Origin: Bacteroidales bacterium
Lineage (GTDB): Bacteria; Bacteroidota; Bacteroidia; Bacteroidales; FEN-979
Length of the DNA: 61,732 bases
NCBI GenBank assembly: GCA_023229525.1
Contig: JALNZC010000024.1
Location: 1-61,732 of the forward strand
Direction of reading: 5' to 3'
The translations under genes and the position numbers were made by a program. Under the pieces are notes generated by a model. The model was not told where the DNA came from, searched no databases, and saw only the letters and a list, made by a program, of their open reading frames with translations. Positions 53,014 to 61,732 of the stretch are shown here, in pieces; the first letter of the stretch is position 1, and every line of letters begins with the position of its first letter.

Positions 53014-53586
53014 TTAAAAATGTATACTGATCCGTATTCCGGTTGTAGGTTTTAAACTGAAGCCGGTCGGTTGCACAGAGGGTTCGACCCTGAGTGTTAG
53101 TTTGTCGCTGATATTGAAGGTATACAGATGCGCATCAACTGTGGCGTCTAAAATATTCAAAGCATACCACAGTGCGGCAAACAGGATGTTTATTTCAAGA
53201 TTTCGCCTGTTAAATTCCCTGCTTGAAAGCAATTCATCTTTGGAATATTTTTTAACCAGATCACTGTAATTTCCATTCATATTGCCATTCACGGATTCGA
53301 TATAGGCACATTTATAATTAATATATTCATCGGTATATGTATATATGAAATAGCTAAATACCCCGAATCCAGCATATATTATTGGAACTTTCCATGCTTT
53401 CTTGTTATAAATTTGTCCAAGACCCGGCAGACATGCTGACATGATGGTTGCTTTTGTCGGAGAGTGTCTTTTTTCCATAATGGAGTCCGGCGTTTCATTA
53501 TAAGTGGTGTCATTTTGCGAGAAGGCACGTAATGAAGAAAAAATCAGTACACTGAACACGGTGAGAAATAAAAAATACAACTTCAT
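53014..53586 (-). CDS. DUF5683-family membrane/exported protein
   Basis: This 190-residue protein has a signal-like N-terminus (about 1-23) and a Gly-rich membrane-hairpin region (SACLPGLGQIYNKKAWKVP) of the DUF5683 family. A second hydrophobic segment is near 130-145 (FAALWYALNILDA). Function is unknown. The start codon is directly next to the parB stop. Confidence 0.85.
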   Translation of the reverse strand: MKLYFLFLTVFSVLIFSSLRAFSQNDTTYNETPDSIMEKRHSPTKATIMSACLPGLGQIYNKKAWKVPIIYAGFGVFSYFIYTYTDEYINYKCAYIESVNGNMNGNYSDLVKKYSKDELLSSREFNRRNLEINILFAALWYALNILDATVDAHLYTFNISDKLTLRVEPSVQPTGFSLKPTTGIRISIHF

Positions 53587-54483
53587 TCAGGATTCAAGTT
53601 TGGAAATGATCCGATCGAACTCCTCATCTGAATTAAATGTAATGATAATCTTGCCGGATCCCCCGGGGCCGACTTTTACCAGGACCTTTGATTGGAGTCG
53701 TGCTTTGAGTGAGGCTTTGGCATTTTCAATTTTTTGAGGAAGAGCAATGTGGGGATGCGACACATGGGGCAATTTTCCCAATGCAATATTCCGGACGGTT
53801 TCTTCCACCTGTCTGACCGACAATTTTTTTTCCAGGATTTTTTGCAAAATCAACAGCTGATTCTTTTCATCCTCAACAGTGATGATAGCTCTGGCATGAC
53901 CCATGGAAATCAGGTTATCACGAATAGCAACCTGAACTTCGGTTGGTAATTTGAGAAGCCGTATATAGTTTGAGATCGTAGAACGGTCTTTGCCAACCTT
54001 TTGACTTAGTTCTTCCTGCTTTATCTTACATTCTTCGAGAAGACGTTGAAAACTGATGGCAATTTCGAGAGGATTCAGGTCCTGGCGCTGAATGTTTTCA
54101 ACCAATGCCATTTCCAGCATCTGCTCATCGTTAGCTACACGAACATAGGCTGGAACCTCGCTCAATCCGGTAATATGACAGGCCTTTAACCGTCGTTCTC
54201 CTGCAATCAGCTGGTATTTGTCATGCCCGATTTTCCGTAAGGTCAATGGTTGTATTATCCCATGTTGCTGAATGGAGAGTGCAAGTTCTGTAAGTTCCGT
54301 TTCATTAAAATGACTCCGCGGTTGAAAAGGATTGGCTTCGATCTGACTGATACTGATGTTTGATACAGTGCCAGTGATATACTCTGAAGAAATTTCATTT
54401 TGAGATCCTTCCGGACTTCTATTTTCCAGAAGGGCGCTTAATCCTCTCCCCAGGGCCTTCTTTTTTCCGTGCAGTTCAGACAT
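53587..54483 (-). CDS. parB: ParB, chromosome partitioning and CTP-dependent DNA clamp
   Basis: This 298-residue protein starts MSELHGKKKALGRGLSALL, typical of chromosomal ParB. It has the GERRLKA box (CTP and parS interaction), the QPRSHF box and a helix-turn-helix around residues 140-170. The start at 54483 is preferred over 54501; it overlaps the parA end as ATGTCTGA. It loads at parS sites, which I did not find in the window. Confidence 0.94.
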   Translation of the reverse strand: MSELHGKKKALGRGLSALLENRSPEGSQNEISSEYITGTVSNISISQIEANPFQPRSHFNETELTELALSIQQHGIIQPLTLRKIGHDKYQLIAGERRLKACHITGLSEVPAYVRVANDEQMLEMALVENIQRQDLNPLEIAISFQRLLEECKIKQEELSQKVGKDRSTISNYIRLLKLPTEVQVAIRDNLISMGHARAIITVEDEKNQLLILQKILEKKLSVRQVEETVRNIALGKLPHVSHPHIALPQKIENAKASLKARLQSKVLVKVGPGGSGKIIITFNSDEEFDRIISKLES

Positions 54484-55279
54484 TGATCTCTTTTTCAGCA
54501 TTTGTTAACTGGGTCAATTCGTTCTTCTGTAAAATTTCCCTGGCCAAATTGAGATAATTTACAGACCCCATGCTGTTTATGTCGTGCATCATGATGGTAA
54601 GGCCAAAACTGGGAGCTTCTCCTAATTTAGTATTCCTGTTAATGATGGTACGGAACACCATTTGCTGAAAATGGGTTTTCACCTCTTCAACCACCTGTTT
54701 GGCGAGATTCAGCCTGTTATCATACATGGTCAGGAGTATTCCCTCGATATCAAGCGATGGATTCAACCGCAATTGGACAATTTTAATGGTATTTAACAAT
54801 TTACCAAGACCTTCAAGCGCAAAATATTCGCATTGAACAGGGATAATAACTGAATCGGCCGCAGTCAGTGAATTGACTGTGATCAAGCCCAGGGAAGGAG
54901 AGCAATCGATAATGATAAAATCATAGTCATCCTTAATGGGTGCAATGACTTTCCGCATCATTTTTTCACGGTTGGGAAGATTGATCATTTCTATCTCAGC
55001 ACCAACCAGGTCAATATGGGCAGGTAATAAATCGAGAAATGGCGTTGCTGTATTCAGAATAATATTTCTGGGCTCTACATCGTCAATAATACATTCATAA
55101 ATACTGGTTTTGATATTCCGTGGATCAAATCCAACACCTGATGTGGCATTGGCCTGAGGATCCGCATCAATAATCAGGGTTTTATGTTCCAGGATGGCCA
55201 GCCCGGCTGCAAGATTAATTGCAGTTGTGGTTTTTCCTACTCCTCCTTTTTGATTAGCAATGGCAATTACTTTCCCCAT
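54476..55279 (-). CDS. parA: ParA, chromosome partitioning ATPase (Soj-like)
   Basis: This 267-residue Walker-type ATPase has the deviant Walker A KGGVGKTTTAINLA (11-24), the switch DCSPSLG and the late motif TMYDNRLNLA. It is encoded upstream of and overlapping parB. A TATTTTTG box (55310-55317, minus strand) lies 30 bp before the start. Confidence 0.95.
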   Translation of the reverse strand: MGKVIAIANQKGGVGKTTTAINLAAGLAILEHKTLIIDADPQANATSGVGFDPRNIKTSIYECIIDDVEPRNIILNTATPFLDLLPAHIDLVGAEIEMINLPNREKMMRKVIAPIKDDYDFIIIDCSPSLGLITVNSLTAADSVIIPVQCEYFALEGLGKLLNTIKIVQLRLNPSLDIEGILLTMYDNRLNLAKQVVEEVKTHFQQMVFRTIINRNTKLGEAPSFGLTIMMHDINSMGSVNYLNLAREILQKNELTQLTNAEKEINV

Positions 55280-55309
55280 CTGGTATATTATACAGGTTAT
55301 ACAGGTTCA

Positions 55310-55317
55310 CAAAAATA
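55310..55317 (-). promoter_or_regulatory. Possible -7 box for parAB
   Basis: On the minus strand this reads TATTTTTG, matching TAnnTTTG, at a normal distance from the ATG at 55279. No clear -33 element is seen. Confidence 0.4.
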
Positions 55318-55400
55318 CATCGAAATTGCAATCGCCTGAAGATTGTTGAAAATTTTTATGCACAATTAAACTGTCTGAAATGACAATGAGGCGGGAATAA

Positions 55401-55440
55401 AAGTAAATATAAGTAAATATAAGGAATTATAAGGAATTAT
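55401..55440. repeat. Two pairs of 10-bp A+T-rich repeats
   Basis: aagtaaatat occurs twice (55401-55420) and aaggaattat twice (55421-55440), all head to tail, just after the DUF3276 stop codon on the minus strand. They are exact pairs. The origin is probably slippage; a binding role is possible but unsupported. Confidence 0.8.
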
Positions 55441-55441
55441 A

Positions 55442-55825
55442 TTACGGTTTATCTACTTCTGCTGTCAAATCTTCAAAATCAATATCTGTATGGGATGTTT
55501 TCATTTCGGTTTTTACTTCAGGCTCTTGCTGATCAACCGCCTGCTCGACAGGCGCTGGCTCTTTCCCGGTACGAATGAATTCGAATGCATCATTCAGTCC
55601 ATTGTGAAATTTTTCAAAATCCTCTTTATATAAAAAGAGTTTGTGTTTTTCGTAAATGAACTTTCCCTGCTCATTATTAAATCGCCTTTTACTTTCAGTG
55701 ATCGTCAGATAGTGTTCTTCACCAATGGTCGCCTTTACATCAAAAAAATAGGTCCGTTTTCCAGCCCGGACAGCGCGTGAAAAAATTTCTTCCCGGTCTC
55801 TGTCTTTATTTTCAATATCCTCCAT
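55442..55825 (-). CDS. DUF3276 / PUR-domain nucleic acid-binding protein
   Basis: This 127-residue protein belongs to the Bacteroidetes DUF3276 family. Its PUR-type sheet-helix domain (about 12-90: FSRAVRAGKRTYFFDVK, EDFEKFHNGLNDAF) is known to bind single-stranded nucleic acid. The last ~40 residues are acidic and unstructured. Its promoter diverges from that of nusB. Confidence 0.88.
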   Translation of the reverse strand: MEDIENKDRDREEIFSRAVRAGKRTYFFDVKATIGEEHYLTITESKRRFNNEQGKFIYEKHKLFLYKEDFEKFHNGLNDAFEFIRTGKEPAPVEQAVDQQEPEVKTEMKTSHTDIDFEDLTAEVDKP

Positions 55826-55876
55826 TATGCAATGACTTTATAATTTATTCCTCGGTATCGTTTCATTGAGTGAACG

Positions 55877-55906
55877 CAAAAATAAAAATATTATTTGAAA
55901 ACCAAA
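55877..55906 (-). promoter_or_regulatory. Promoter of the DUF3276 gene
   Basis: On the minus strand TTTG (55903-55906) and TATTTTTG (55877-55884) are 18 bp apart, close to the Bacteroidetes consensus. It faces away from the nusB promoter. Confidence 0.6.
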
Positions 55907-55924
55907 TTTTATTTCTTTATTACT

Positions 55925-55932
55925 TAGCTTTG
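55925..55932 (+). promoter_or_regulatory. Probable -7 box for nusB
   Basis: TAGCTTTG matches TAnnTTTG. It lies 48 bp before the ATG at 55981 and inside the frame extending to an upstream ATG at 55870, which argues against that longer start. Confidence 0.55.
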
Positions 55933-55980
55933 CAGCCAATATTAAGCATTTGTAAATATGTTCTTTTTATCAGACGGGTT

Positions 55981-56943
55981 ATGTTAGGCAGAAGGCAATA
56001 TCGTATCAAAGTTTTACAGTCGCTTTATGCTTACTCACAGGGAGGGGAATCACGTCTTGAAATTGCTGAGAAAAATCTTCTGAACAGCATCGACAAATTT
56101 TCTGAACTTTATTATCTGCTCTTCTCATTTTTATTTGAAGTCGTACATTTTTACGCTTATCGGATGGAAGAATCAAAAACCAAATTCTTTCCTACCGCCG
56201 AAGAATTAAATCCCAGTCATAAACTACTGGAAAACCAGGTACTGATTCAACTTCAGCAAAACCATAACCTCACTGAGAACATTTTAAAATGGAAACTTTC
56301 TTGGACCGAAGAACAGGACATGGTTCGTAAAGTTTACCAGAAGCTGAAAGCCAGTAAAGATCTTGCGGAGTATTTAAATTCAGGAAAAAATTCCTACCGG
56401 GAAGATCAGGAATTTCTCGAGAAAATGTTCCGGAAATTTATTGCAAAATCAACTGATCTGCAATCGTATTGCGAAGAACGCAACATATTCTGGTATGATG
56501 ATTACGATATTGCTGCAGTTTTTGTCCTCAAAACATTAAAACTCCTCACCGAATCATTCAATGAGTCAGACATACTGATCAATTTTTTTGTCAAAGACCG
56601 TGATGATGACCCAAATGAAGATCAGAAATTCATCTGTGAGCTTTTCCGGAAAACCATCATCCACAGTGATGAATTGGATCAGCTTATCGAACCGCGGACG
56701 CGGAATTGGGAATTGGAGCGAATTGCATTGACCGACATTATCCTGATCAAAATGGCGCTGGTAGAACTTATGTACTTCCCCCAAATACCCATCAAGGTCA
56801 CCCTGAATGAGTACATCGAAATTTCCAAGCAATTCAGTTCTTATAAAAGCAAATTGTTCATTAATGGCATTCTTGACAAGTTGGTCACGGATCTGACAGC
56901 AGAAAAAATAATCAATAAGACCGGAAGGGGTTTAATGACATAA
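55981..56943 (+). CDS. nusB: NusB transcription antitermination factor (long Bacteroidetes type)
   Basis: This 320-residue protein binds boxA RNA with NusE to assist rRNA transcription. The all-helical NusB fold occupies mainly the C-terminal ~150 residues (RNWELERIALTDIILIKMALVEL, and IKVTLNEYIEISKQFSS further on), behind a helical N-terminal part starting MLGRRQYRIKVLQSLYA. The start at 55981 is chosen on this family N-terminus and on the promoter box at 55925-55932; the frame extends upstream to 55870. Confidence 0.9.
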   Translation: MLGRRQYRIKVLQSLYAYSQGGESRLEIAEKNLLNSIDKFSELYYLLFSFLFEVVHFYAYRMEESKTKFFPTAEELNPSHKLLENQVLIQLQQNHNLTENILKWKLSWTEEQDMVRKVYQKLKASKDLAEYLNSGKNSYREDQEFLEKMFRKFIAKSTDLQSYCEERNIFWYDDYDIAAVFVLKTLKLLTESFNESDILINFFVKDRDDDPNEDQKFICELFRKTIIHSDELDQLIEPRTRNWELERIALTDIILIKMALVELMYFPQIPIKVTLNEYIEISKQFSSYKSKLFINGILDKLVTDLTAEKIINKTGRGLMT

Positions 56944-57009
56944 TTGTCAGAAAAATAAAATATTTGTCCTTGGTGAACGTTAGAAATATCATCATTCAAA
57001 ATAGAAACC

Positions 57010-58074
57010 GTGCATAACATTATACGCAGACTCTTTCTCATTGCTATTTTCATTGCTTCAATCTCCGGATCAATCCGTGCCCAGATTGGAGGGTATGATA
57101 CCTATAAATTCCTGGGTTACTCAAATTCAGCGCGTATTGCCGGTCTCGGTGGAAATTTCCTGGCCATAAATGATGATGACATTACCCTGACACAATCCAA
57201 TCCTTCTCTGATTACGCCCGGGATGAGTAATAATTTGGCTTTTAGTTATGTTCACAGCCCCGGTGGAATCAACTATGGATTCGTCATGTATTCCTACGAC
57301 TTTAAAAAAGTTGGAAGTTTCGTCGGAAGTTTACAATATATCAATTATGGAAAATTCAGCGGAATGGATGCTTCTGAAAATCCTACCGGCGATTTTTATG
57401 CATCGGAATATGCCCTGAATATTGGATGGGGACGTAAACTTACACCGGTGTTTTCGATTGGAGCCAACGGGAAACTGATCTATTCACAACTTGATACATA
57501 CCGCTCATTTGGTATTGCTGTTGATGTTGCCGGCACATACACTTCAAAGGATCAAGCCTTCACAGCCTCTTTAATTGGCCGGAATGTCGGAATTGAACTT
57601 TCTCCATACATTACCAACCAAAGGGTTCCCATTCCATTTGAATTGCAAATAGGCCTTTCCGAAAAATTCAAACATATCCCATTGCGATTCTCCCAATTAT
57701 TGACAAACCTGAACCATTGGGACCTTACCTATTTTGACCCTGGAGATCCGGCCAATCAACCCGACCCGATAACTGGTGAGGTGAAACAAAAAACGGGCGT
57801 TGGAAAATTTGCCGATAATTTCATGCGACATATCGTGTTGGGCGCTGAACTGACCATTGCAAAAGTATTGGCAATCCGTTTGGGATACAATTATCAACGT
57901 CGTCAGGAATTGAAATTAAATGGGAAAGCGGGCCTTGCAGGATTCTCCATTGGTGCCGGATTGAAAATTAAAATGTTTGATCTTGGGTATACCCGTTCAA
58001 CCGACCAGTTTGGCGCTTATAGAAATTATATCACACTCTCTGTAAATCTTCAGGAATTCGTTAAAAAACAGTAA
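57010..58074 (+). CDS. porQ: PorQ, type IX secretion system protein
   Basis: This 354-residue outer-membrane protein has a signal peptide (about 1-24) and the start GGYDTYKFLGYSNSARIAGLGG, followed by alternating strands of a PorV/PorQ-type barrel. PorQ takes part in the type IX system that anchors or releases proteins with a C-terminal sorting domain, such as that at 9647-10711. It starts with GTG. ispH follows after 2 bp. Confidence 0.92.
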   Translation: MHNIIRRLFLIAIFIASISGSIRAQIGGYDTYKFLGYSNSARIAGLGGNFLAINDDDITLTQSNPSLITPGMSNNLAFSYVHSPGGINYGFVMYSYDFKKVGSFVGSLQYINYGKFSGMDASENPTGDFYASEYALNIGWGRKLTPVFSIGANGKLIYSQLDTYRSFGIAVDVAGTYTSKDQAFTASLIGRNVGIELSPYITNQRVPIPFELQIGLSEKFKHIPLRFSQLLTNLNHWDLTYFDPGDPANQPDPITGEVKQKTGVGKFADNFMRHIVLGAELTIAKVLAIRLGYNYQRRQELKLNGKAGLAGFSIGAGLKIKMFDLGYTRSTDQFGAYRNYITLSVNLQEFVKKQ

Positions 58075-58076
58075 AG

Positions 58077-58955
58077 GTGAAGGTTACCATTGATCCTCAC
58101 TCTGGTTTTTGTTTTGGGGTCGTCTACGCAATCGAAGTGGCAGAACGTGAACTTAAACAGAATCAGATTCTTTATTGCCTGGGGGATATCGTTCACAACA
58201 ATATGGAAGTGAATCGGTTGAAGGGAATGGGGTTGACCATTATCAGCGGAGAAGACCTGAAGAACCTCCATGATTGTAAAGTGCTGATAAGGGCTCATGG
58301 TGAACCCCCGGAAACGTATAAGATTGCCTTACAAAATAATATTGAACTCATCGACGCTTCGTGCCCAATTGTTCTTCATCTTCAAAATGTAATCCAGCAA
58401 GGTTATCAGGAGATGAAAGAAAAAAACGGTCAAATTGTTATTTACGGTAAGGATGGTCATGCTGAAGTCAATGGTCTGGTGGGGCAAACAAATGACATGG
58501 CAATTGTGATTGGGGATGAATCGGATCTGTATAAAATAGATTTCTTCAGACCAGTCAGGTTATACAGCCAGACCACTAAAAGTATTGAAGGATTTCATGC
58601 TATAGTACAAATAATACAGGAGAAGATGTTGGCCTGTTCCCCCGATGGAAAAATTGATTTTGACTGGAACGACAGCATTTGTCGCCAGGTTTCAAACCGT
58701 TCCGGATATTTGCGTGAATTTGCTGCGAAGTTCGATCTTGTAATTTTTGTCAGCGGAAAAAAAAGCTCAAACGGGATGATCCTCTATAAGGTATGTAAAG
58801 AAGTGAATCCGAGAACAAACCTTGTTTCAAGCGCTTCAGAGTTGAAAGATGTATGGTTTAACGGGGTTCATCATGTTGGAATTTGTGGCGCCACTTCAAC
58901 TCCCAGGTGGTTGATGGAAGAAATTGGAACGGTAATTCAAAAAATTGAACAGTGA
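58077..58955 (+). CDS. ispH: IspH, 4-hydroxy-3-methylbut-2-enyl diphosphate reductase
   Basis: This 292-residue [4Fe-4S] enzyme performs the last step of the non-mevalonate isoprenoid pathway. Cluster ligands are C12 (SGFCFGV), a Cys in DASCPIV (about 97) and one in SICRQV (about 200). Other active-site parts are RAHGEPP and GATSTPRW. It starts with GTG and ends 1 bp before the recF ATG. Confidence 0.95.
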   Translation: MKVTIDPHSGFCFGVVYAIEVAERELKQNQILYCLGDIVHNNMEVNRLKGMGLTIISGEDLKNLHDCKVLIRAHGEPPETYKIALQNNIELIDASCPIVLHLQNVIQQGYQEMKEKNGQIVIYGKDGHAEVNGLVGQTNDMAIVIGDESDLYKIDFFRPVRLYSQTTKSIEGFHAIVQIIQEKMLACSPDGKIDFDWNDSICRQVSNRSGYLREFAAKFDLVIFVSGKKSSNGMILYKVCKEVNPRTNLVSSASELKDVWFNGVHHVGICGATSTPRWLMEEIGTVIQKIEQ

Positions 58956-58956
58956 C

Positions 58957-60060
58957 ATGTACCTTCAAAAAATTTCCCTGGCCAGTTTCAAAAATTATCA
59001 CCAGGCCGGGTTTGTCTTTTCCGATAAAATCAATTGTTTTGTTGGAAATAATGGGGTTGGGAAAACAAACCTCCTCGATGCTATTCATTACCTGTCCTTT
59101 TGTAAAAGTTTTTTTTCTTCCCTGGATGCTCAAAATATTCACCATGGTGATGAATTTTTTACCATTCAAGGTATCTTTAACAGAGGGACTGATGTAACCG
59201 AATTAATTCAATGCATCCAGAAAAAAAATCAGCGTAAACGGTTTCTGATCAATAAAAAGGAATATGACCGTTTGGCCGATCATATCGGAAATTTCCCGCT
59301 TGTGATGATATCCCCGTATGATAGGGACCTGATCAATGACGGGAGTGAACTCAGACGAAAATATATTGACAGTGTAATCTCTCAGTTTGATAAATTTTAT
59401 CTGGATGACTTGATTCAGTACAACAGGGTATTAGCCCAGCGAAATGCACTGTTGAGATCATTTGCAGATCAACATTATTTCGACTCGGGGGCTCTGGAGA
59501 TATGGGATGAACAAATGATCAGGCTGGGTAATAATGTTTTGCTGAAACGAAAAAAGTTTCTTGAGCAATTTATTCCTGTATTTCAGCAGTATTTCAGTTT
59601 GATCGGAGGAGATGCAGAAACCGTTCAAATACGATATATCTCACAACTTGAAGAACACACTTACCGTGAACAGTTCAAAGCGGCTTTACCCGCCGACCGA
59701 TCCGCCCAATTTTCAACAGTAGGTATACATAAAGACGATCTGGAATTTTTACTTGGTGGGTTTCCAATCAAAAGATTTGGCAGCCAGGGCCAGCAAAAAT
59801 CATTTGTAATTGCCATTAAACTGGCTCAATTTGAATATACACGTACCATCAAGGGTTTCAAACCCATCCTTCTTCTTGACGATGTCTTTGACAAACTCGA
59901 TGATCTGAGGGTAGCCCAATTGATTAAACTGGTGAGCGAACATAGTTTTGGTCAGGTTTTTATTACCGATACAAGTGAATCCAGGATCAGAACGATATTT
60001 GATGCTATGGACATTGATCATAAAATTTTCTGTCTACCGGTTCTTTCTCCTGAAGAATAA
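58957..60060 (+). CDS. recF: RecF, DNA repair and replication protein
   Basis: This 367-residue SMC-like ATPase helps load RecA at gaps. Walker A is GNNGVGKTNLL near residue 34, Walker B is in LLLDDVFDKLD, and the signature is FGSQGQQKS. The ATG at 58957 is preferred over a TTG 12 bp upstream that lies inside ispH. A DciA-like gene follows after 15 bp, a common pairing. Confidence 0.95.
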   Translation: MYLQKISLASFKNYHQAGFVFSDKINCFVGNNGVGKTNLLDAIHYLSFCKSFFSSLDAQNIHHGDEFFTIQGIFNRGTDVTELIQCIQKKNQRKRFLINKKEYDRLADHIGNFPLVMISPYDRDLINDGSELRRKYIDSVISQFDKFYLDDLIQYNRVLAQRNALLRSFADQHYFDSGALEIWDEQMIRLGNNVLLKRKKFLEQFIPVFQQYFSLIGGDAETVQIRYISQLEEHTYREQFKAALPADRSAQFSTVGIHKDDLEFLLGGFPIKRFGSQGQQKSFVIAIKLAQFEYTRTIKGFKPILLLDDVFDKLDDLRVAQLIKLVSEHSFGQVFITDTSESRIRTIFDAMDIDHKIFCLPVLSPEE

Positions 60061-60075
60061 ATATCTTTACCTGCT

Positions 60076-60378
60076 ATGCGGAGAAACATAAGAAAATCTA
60101 ACGAAAAGCCACTTCGGTTAGCCATAGAAGAATTTCTCGAAGTGTATAACCTGAAAAACAAGATAAATGAGTCAAAAATAATGGCTTCATGGGAAATAGT
60201 TGTCGGTGAAATGGTAGCAAAAAATACAAAGAGACTGACCATCAGGGGAAAAGTCCTTTATGTAAAAGTTGAATCAGCCGCCTTAAGGAATGAATTGATA
60301 TATGCCCGGACGAAAATTATAAATGCCCTGAACAAAGAGGTGGGTACGACGGTTATCGAAGAAATGATAATGAACTGA
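60076..60378 (+). CDS. DUF721 / DciA-like protein
   Basis: This 100-residue protein belongs to DUF721, whose DciA members load the replicative helicase. The KH-like segment with W near residue 37 (MASWEIVVGEMVAKNTKRL) and the later VKVESAALRNEL stretch fit. The position behind recF is usual. Confidence 0.88.
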   Translation: MRRNIRKSNEKPLRLAIEEFLEVYNLKNKINESKIMASWEIVVGEMVAKNTKRLTIRGKVLYVKVESAALRNELIYARTKIINALNKEVGTTVIEEMIMN

Positions 60379-60402
60379 AGAACTGCAACCAGTTCCTGCC
60401 AA

Positions 60403-61014
60403 TTACTTGATCAGGCAACTCAACACCTTTTGATCCTCAAGAAATCCTTCTAATCTATCGCCCTGTTTCACCGGACCGACACCTGCCGGCGTTCCTGTAA
60501 AGATAATATCCCCCGTTCGCAGTGTCATGAACATGGAAATGTGGGAGATAATGTCGTTGAATGAATAGATCATCCGGTTCGAATTCCCGGCCTGCACCGT
60601 TTTCCCATTTAAATCGAGATGAAATGAGATATTATGCAAGTCAGAAAAAAACGATTTTGGCAGAAATTTTCCAAGGGGAGCCGATTGATCAAATCCTTTG
60701 GCTATCGCCCATGGAAGACCCTTTTGTTTGGCTGTTTCCTGCAAATCTCTTGCAGTCATATCAAGACCGAACCCTATTTCATCATAATAGGAACCGGCAA
60801 ATTTTGGTTGTATATTCTTCCCTACTTTACATACTTTTAAAACCAGTTCAGCTTCATAGTGAATTTCCCTGGAGAATGATGGATAATAAAACGGGCGGTT
60901 TCGGATCAGCAGTGCGGTATCGGGCTTCAGAAAAAAAACCGGAGATGCTGGAACCGGATTGTTGAGTTCTCTGATATGCTCAACATAATTGCGGCCTATA
61001 CAGATTATCTTCAT
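60403..61014 (-). CDS. Fumarylacetoacetate hydrolase-family protein
   Basis: This 203-residue protein is a short FAH-family member (YcgM-like). Metal-binding acids lie in HYEAELVLKV (about 53-62) and in GLDMTARDLQ, with GDIIFTGTPAGVGPV near 167-181. Family members act as acylpyruvate hydrolases or oxaloacetate decarboxylases; the substrate here cannot be told from the sequence. Confidence 0.9.
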   Translation of the reverse strand: MKIICIGRNYVEHIRELNNPVPASPVFFLKPDTALLIRNRPFYYPSFSREIHYEAELVLKVCKVGKNIQPKFAGSYYDEIGFGLDMTARDLQETAKQKGLPWAIAKGFDQSAPLGKFLPKSFFSDLHNISFHLDLNGKTVQAGNSNRMIYSFNDIISHISMFMTLRTGDIIFTGTPAGVGPVKQGDRLEGFLEDQKVLSCLIK

Positions 61015-61040
61015 GTGGATTTACCGGTTGGTTATAATAA

Positions 61041-61732
61041 TTATAATAAATTGAGTTTGACTGATTCGTTATTGAACCCTTTTAATTTAAGTGAGGTGAT
61101 GATCTTCTTAGTCGATAGAGGAAATTCGCTTTTCATCATCCAATCATAATAGGAAGGTTCATCCCTGAACACCTGAGCGACTGCTTTTCCTTTATGCTTC
61201 CCGAAATTGAAGACCTCCACTTTTTTATCATTATACACGATATGGCCGACCAGATCTACCGCTTTGTTGGAAAAGGAAAAATCGCTGAGCGCTTTGATAT
61301 CATTCACGATGGGTTGCGTTAAATTACCATTGCGATCTTTAAAAGCAACGGATGCATACCGGTCCAATTGAGCCTTTAGGATTTCATAGGTTGCCTGTGT
61401 ATCTGCTTCCGCACTATGGGCGTTGATCAGGTCTTTCTTGCAATAGAACTTATATGCCGCAGAAAGGTTGCGAGGTTCCATCTTATGAAAGATGTTCTGC
61501 ACATCTACGAAACGTCGTCCTTTAAGATCAAAATCGATGTCTGCACGAAGGAATTCTTCGACCAGCAGGGGAATATCAAAGTGGTTGGAGTTATAACCTG
61601 CCAGGTCGCAGTTATCAAGGAAATGAGCCAGTTCGGGCGCCACTTGTTTGAACGTCGGGCAGTCCTTCACATCTTCATCCGTAATTCCATGTATCGCAAT
61701 AACCTCCGTCGGAATCGGCATCTCCGGACTTT
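61041..61732 (-). CDS. DnaQ-like 3'-5' exonuclease, partial (runs off the right edge)
   Basis: At least 229 residues of an exonuclease of the DEDD superfamily are present; the frame stays open to the window edge, so the N-terminus with the first DxE motif is missing. Visible are IHGITDEDV, the second Asp motif YNSNHFDIPLL and the third motif HSAEADTQATYEIL. A C-terminal extension of ~100 residues (GKHKGKAV) follows. It is probably DNA polymerase III epsilon-like or a repair exonuclease. Confidence 0.88.
   Translation of the reverse strand, partial: SPEMPIPTEVIAIHGITDEDVKDCPTFKQVAPELAHFLDNCDLAGYNSNHFDIPLLVEEFLRADIDFDLKGRRFVDVQNIFHKMEPRNLSAAYKFYCKKDLINAHSAEADTQATYEILKAQLDRYASVAFKDRNGNLTQPIVNDIKALSDFSFSNKAVDLVGHIVYNDKKVEVFNFGKHKGKAVAQVFRDEPSYYDWMMKSEFPLSTKKIITSLKLKGFNNESVKLNLL

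Noticed and set aside
55870..55980. Longer nusB reading frame from an ATG at 55870
   Set aside because: The extension contains a promoter box, and the family N-terminus begins at the ATG at 55981.
60380..60400. Terminator between the DciA-like and FAH genes
   Set aside because: Only a 5-bp stem can form and no T-run follows on either strand.

Overview
The window reads as a chromosomal segment of an anaerobic, fermentative or hydrogen-cycling member of the Bacteroidetes. Three lines of evidence point there: a type IX secretion component (PorQ) and a protein with a type IX C-terminal sorting domain; Bacteroidetes-specific families (long NusB, DUF3276, DUF5683, DUF4412, DUF5684-type signal peptidase); and promoters of the TTTG / TAnnTTTG type. 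Coding density is high, and no rRNA, tRNA, insertion sequence or CRISPR array was seen.

About 1-44.2 kb is a hydrogen-metabolism island. Operon 1 (minus, 6368 to 244) encodes a trimeric bifurcating-type [FeFe]-hydrogenase (NuoE-like, NuoF-like, HydA), translationally coupled to a hydrogenase-like histidine kinase. Divergent from it (6559-9621) are a second sensory hydrogenase-like protein with a PAS domain and a SpoIIE-type phosphatase, then a secreted SGNH-like protein. Operon 2 (minus, 14952 to 10777) is an HndABCD-type [FeFe]-hydrogenase. After a membrane protein and a two-component system (15.2-20.5 kb), operon 3 (minus, 24214 to 20733) is a third NuoE/NuoF/HydA set. A nickel/cobalt-permease-like protein follows. 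Next comes a two-gene unit (25414-29180) whose second gene fuses an SDR/epimerase, a helical domain and a complete [FeFe]-hydrogenase. 29.2-37.4 kb (minus) encodes a [NiFe]-hydrogenase (MvhA, MvhG, MvhD), two complementary HdrA paralogues, a QmoC-like membrane subunit and a maturation protease, with no HdrB. A CRP/FNR regulator (37.5-38.2 kb) and a complete hypFCDEAB operon (38.3-44.2 kb) follow.

The operons appear to be tied together by 18-bp dyads of the form TTGTKA-N6-TMACAA. They lie as 17-bp-spaced tandem pairs in front of operons 1 and 2, and as perfect palindromes in front of operon 3 and the Hdr/Mvh operon. The CRP/FNR protein keeps the Glu and Arg that read such sites, so it is the likely regulator. 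No hydE, hydF or hydG maturase lies in the window, although four catalytic [FeFe]-hydrogenases depend on them.

From 44.2 kb to the end the content is ordinary housekeeping: truA, a split transketolase, lolA, ftsK, lepB, dapB, parAB, nusB, porQ, ispH, recF, a DciA-like protein, an FAH-family hydrolase and a truncated DnaQ-like exonuclease.
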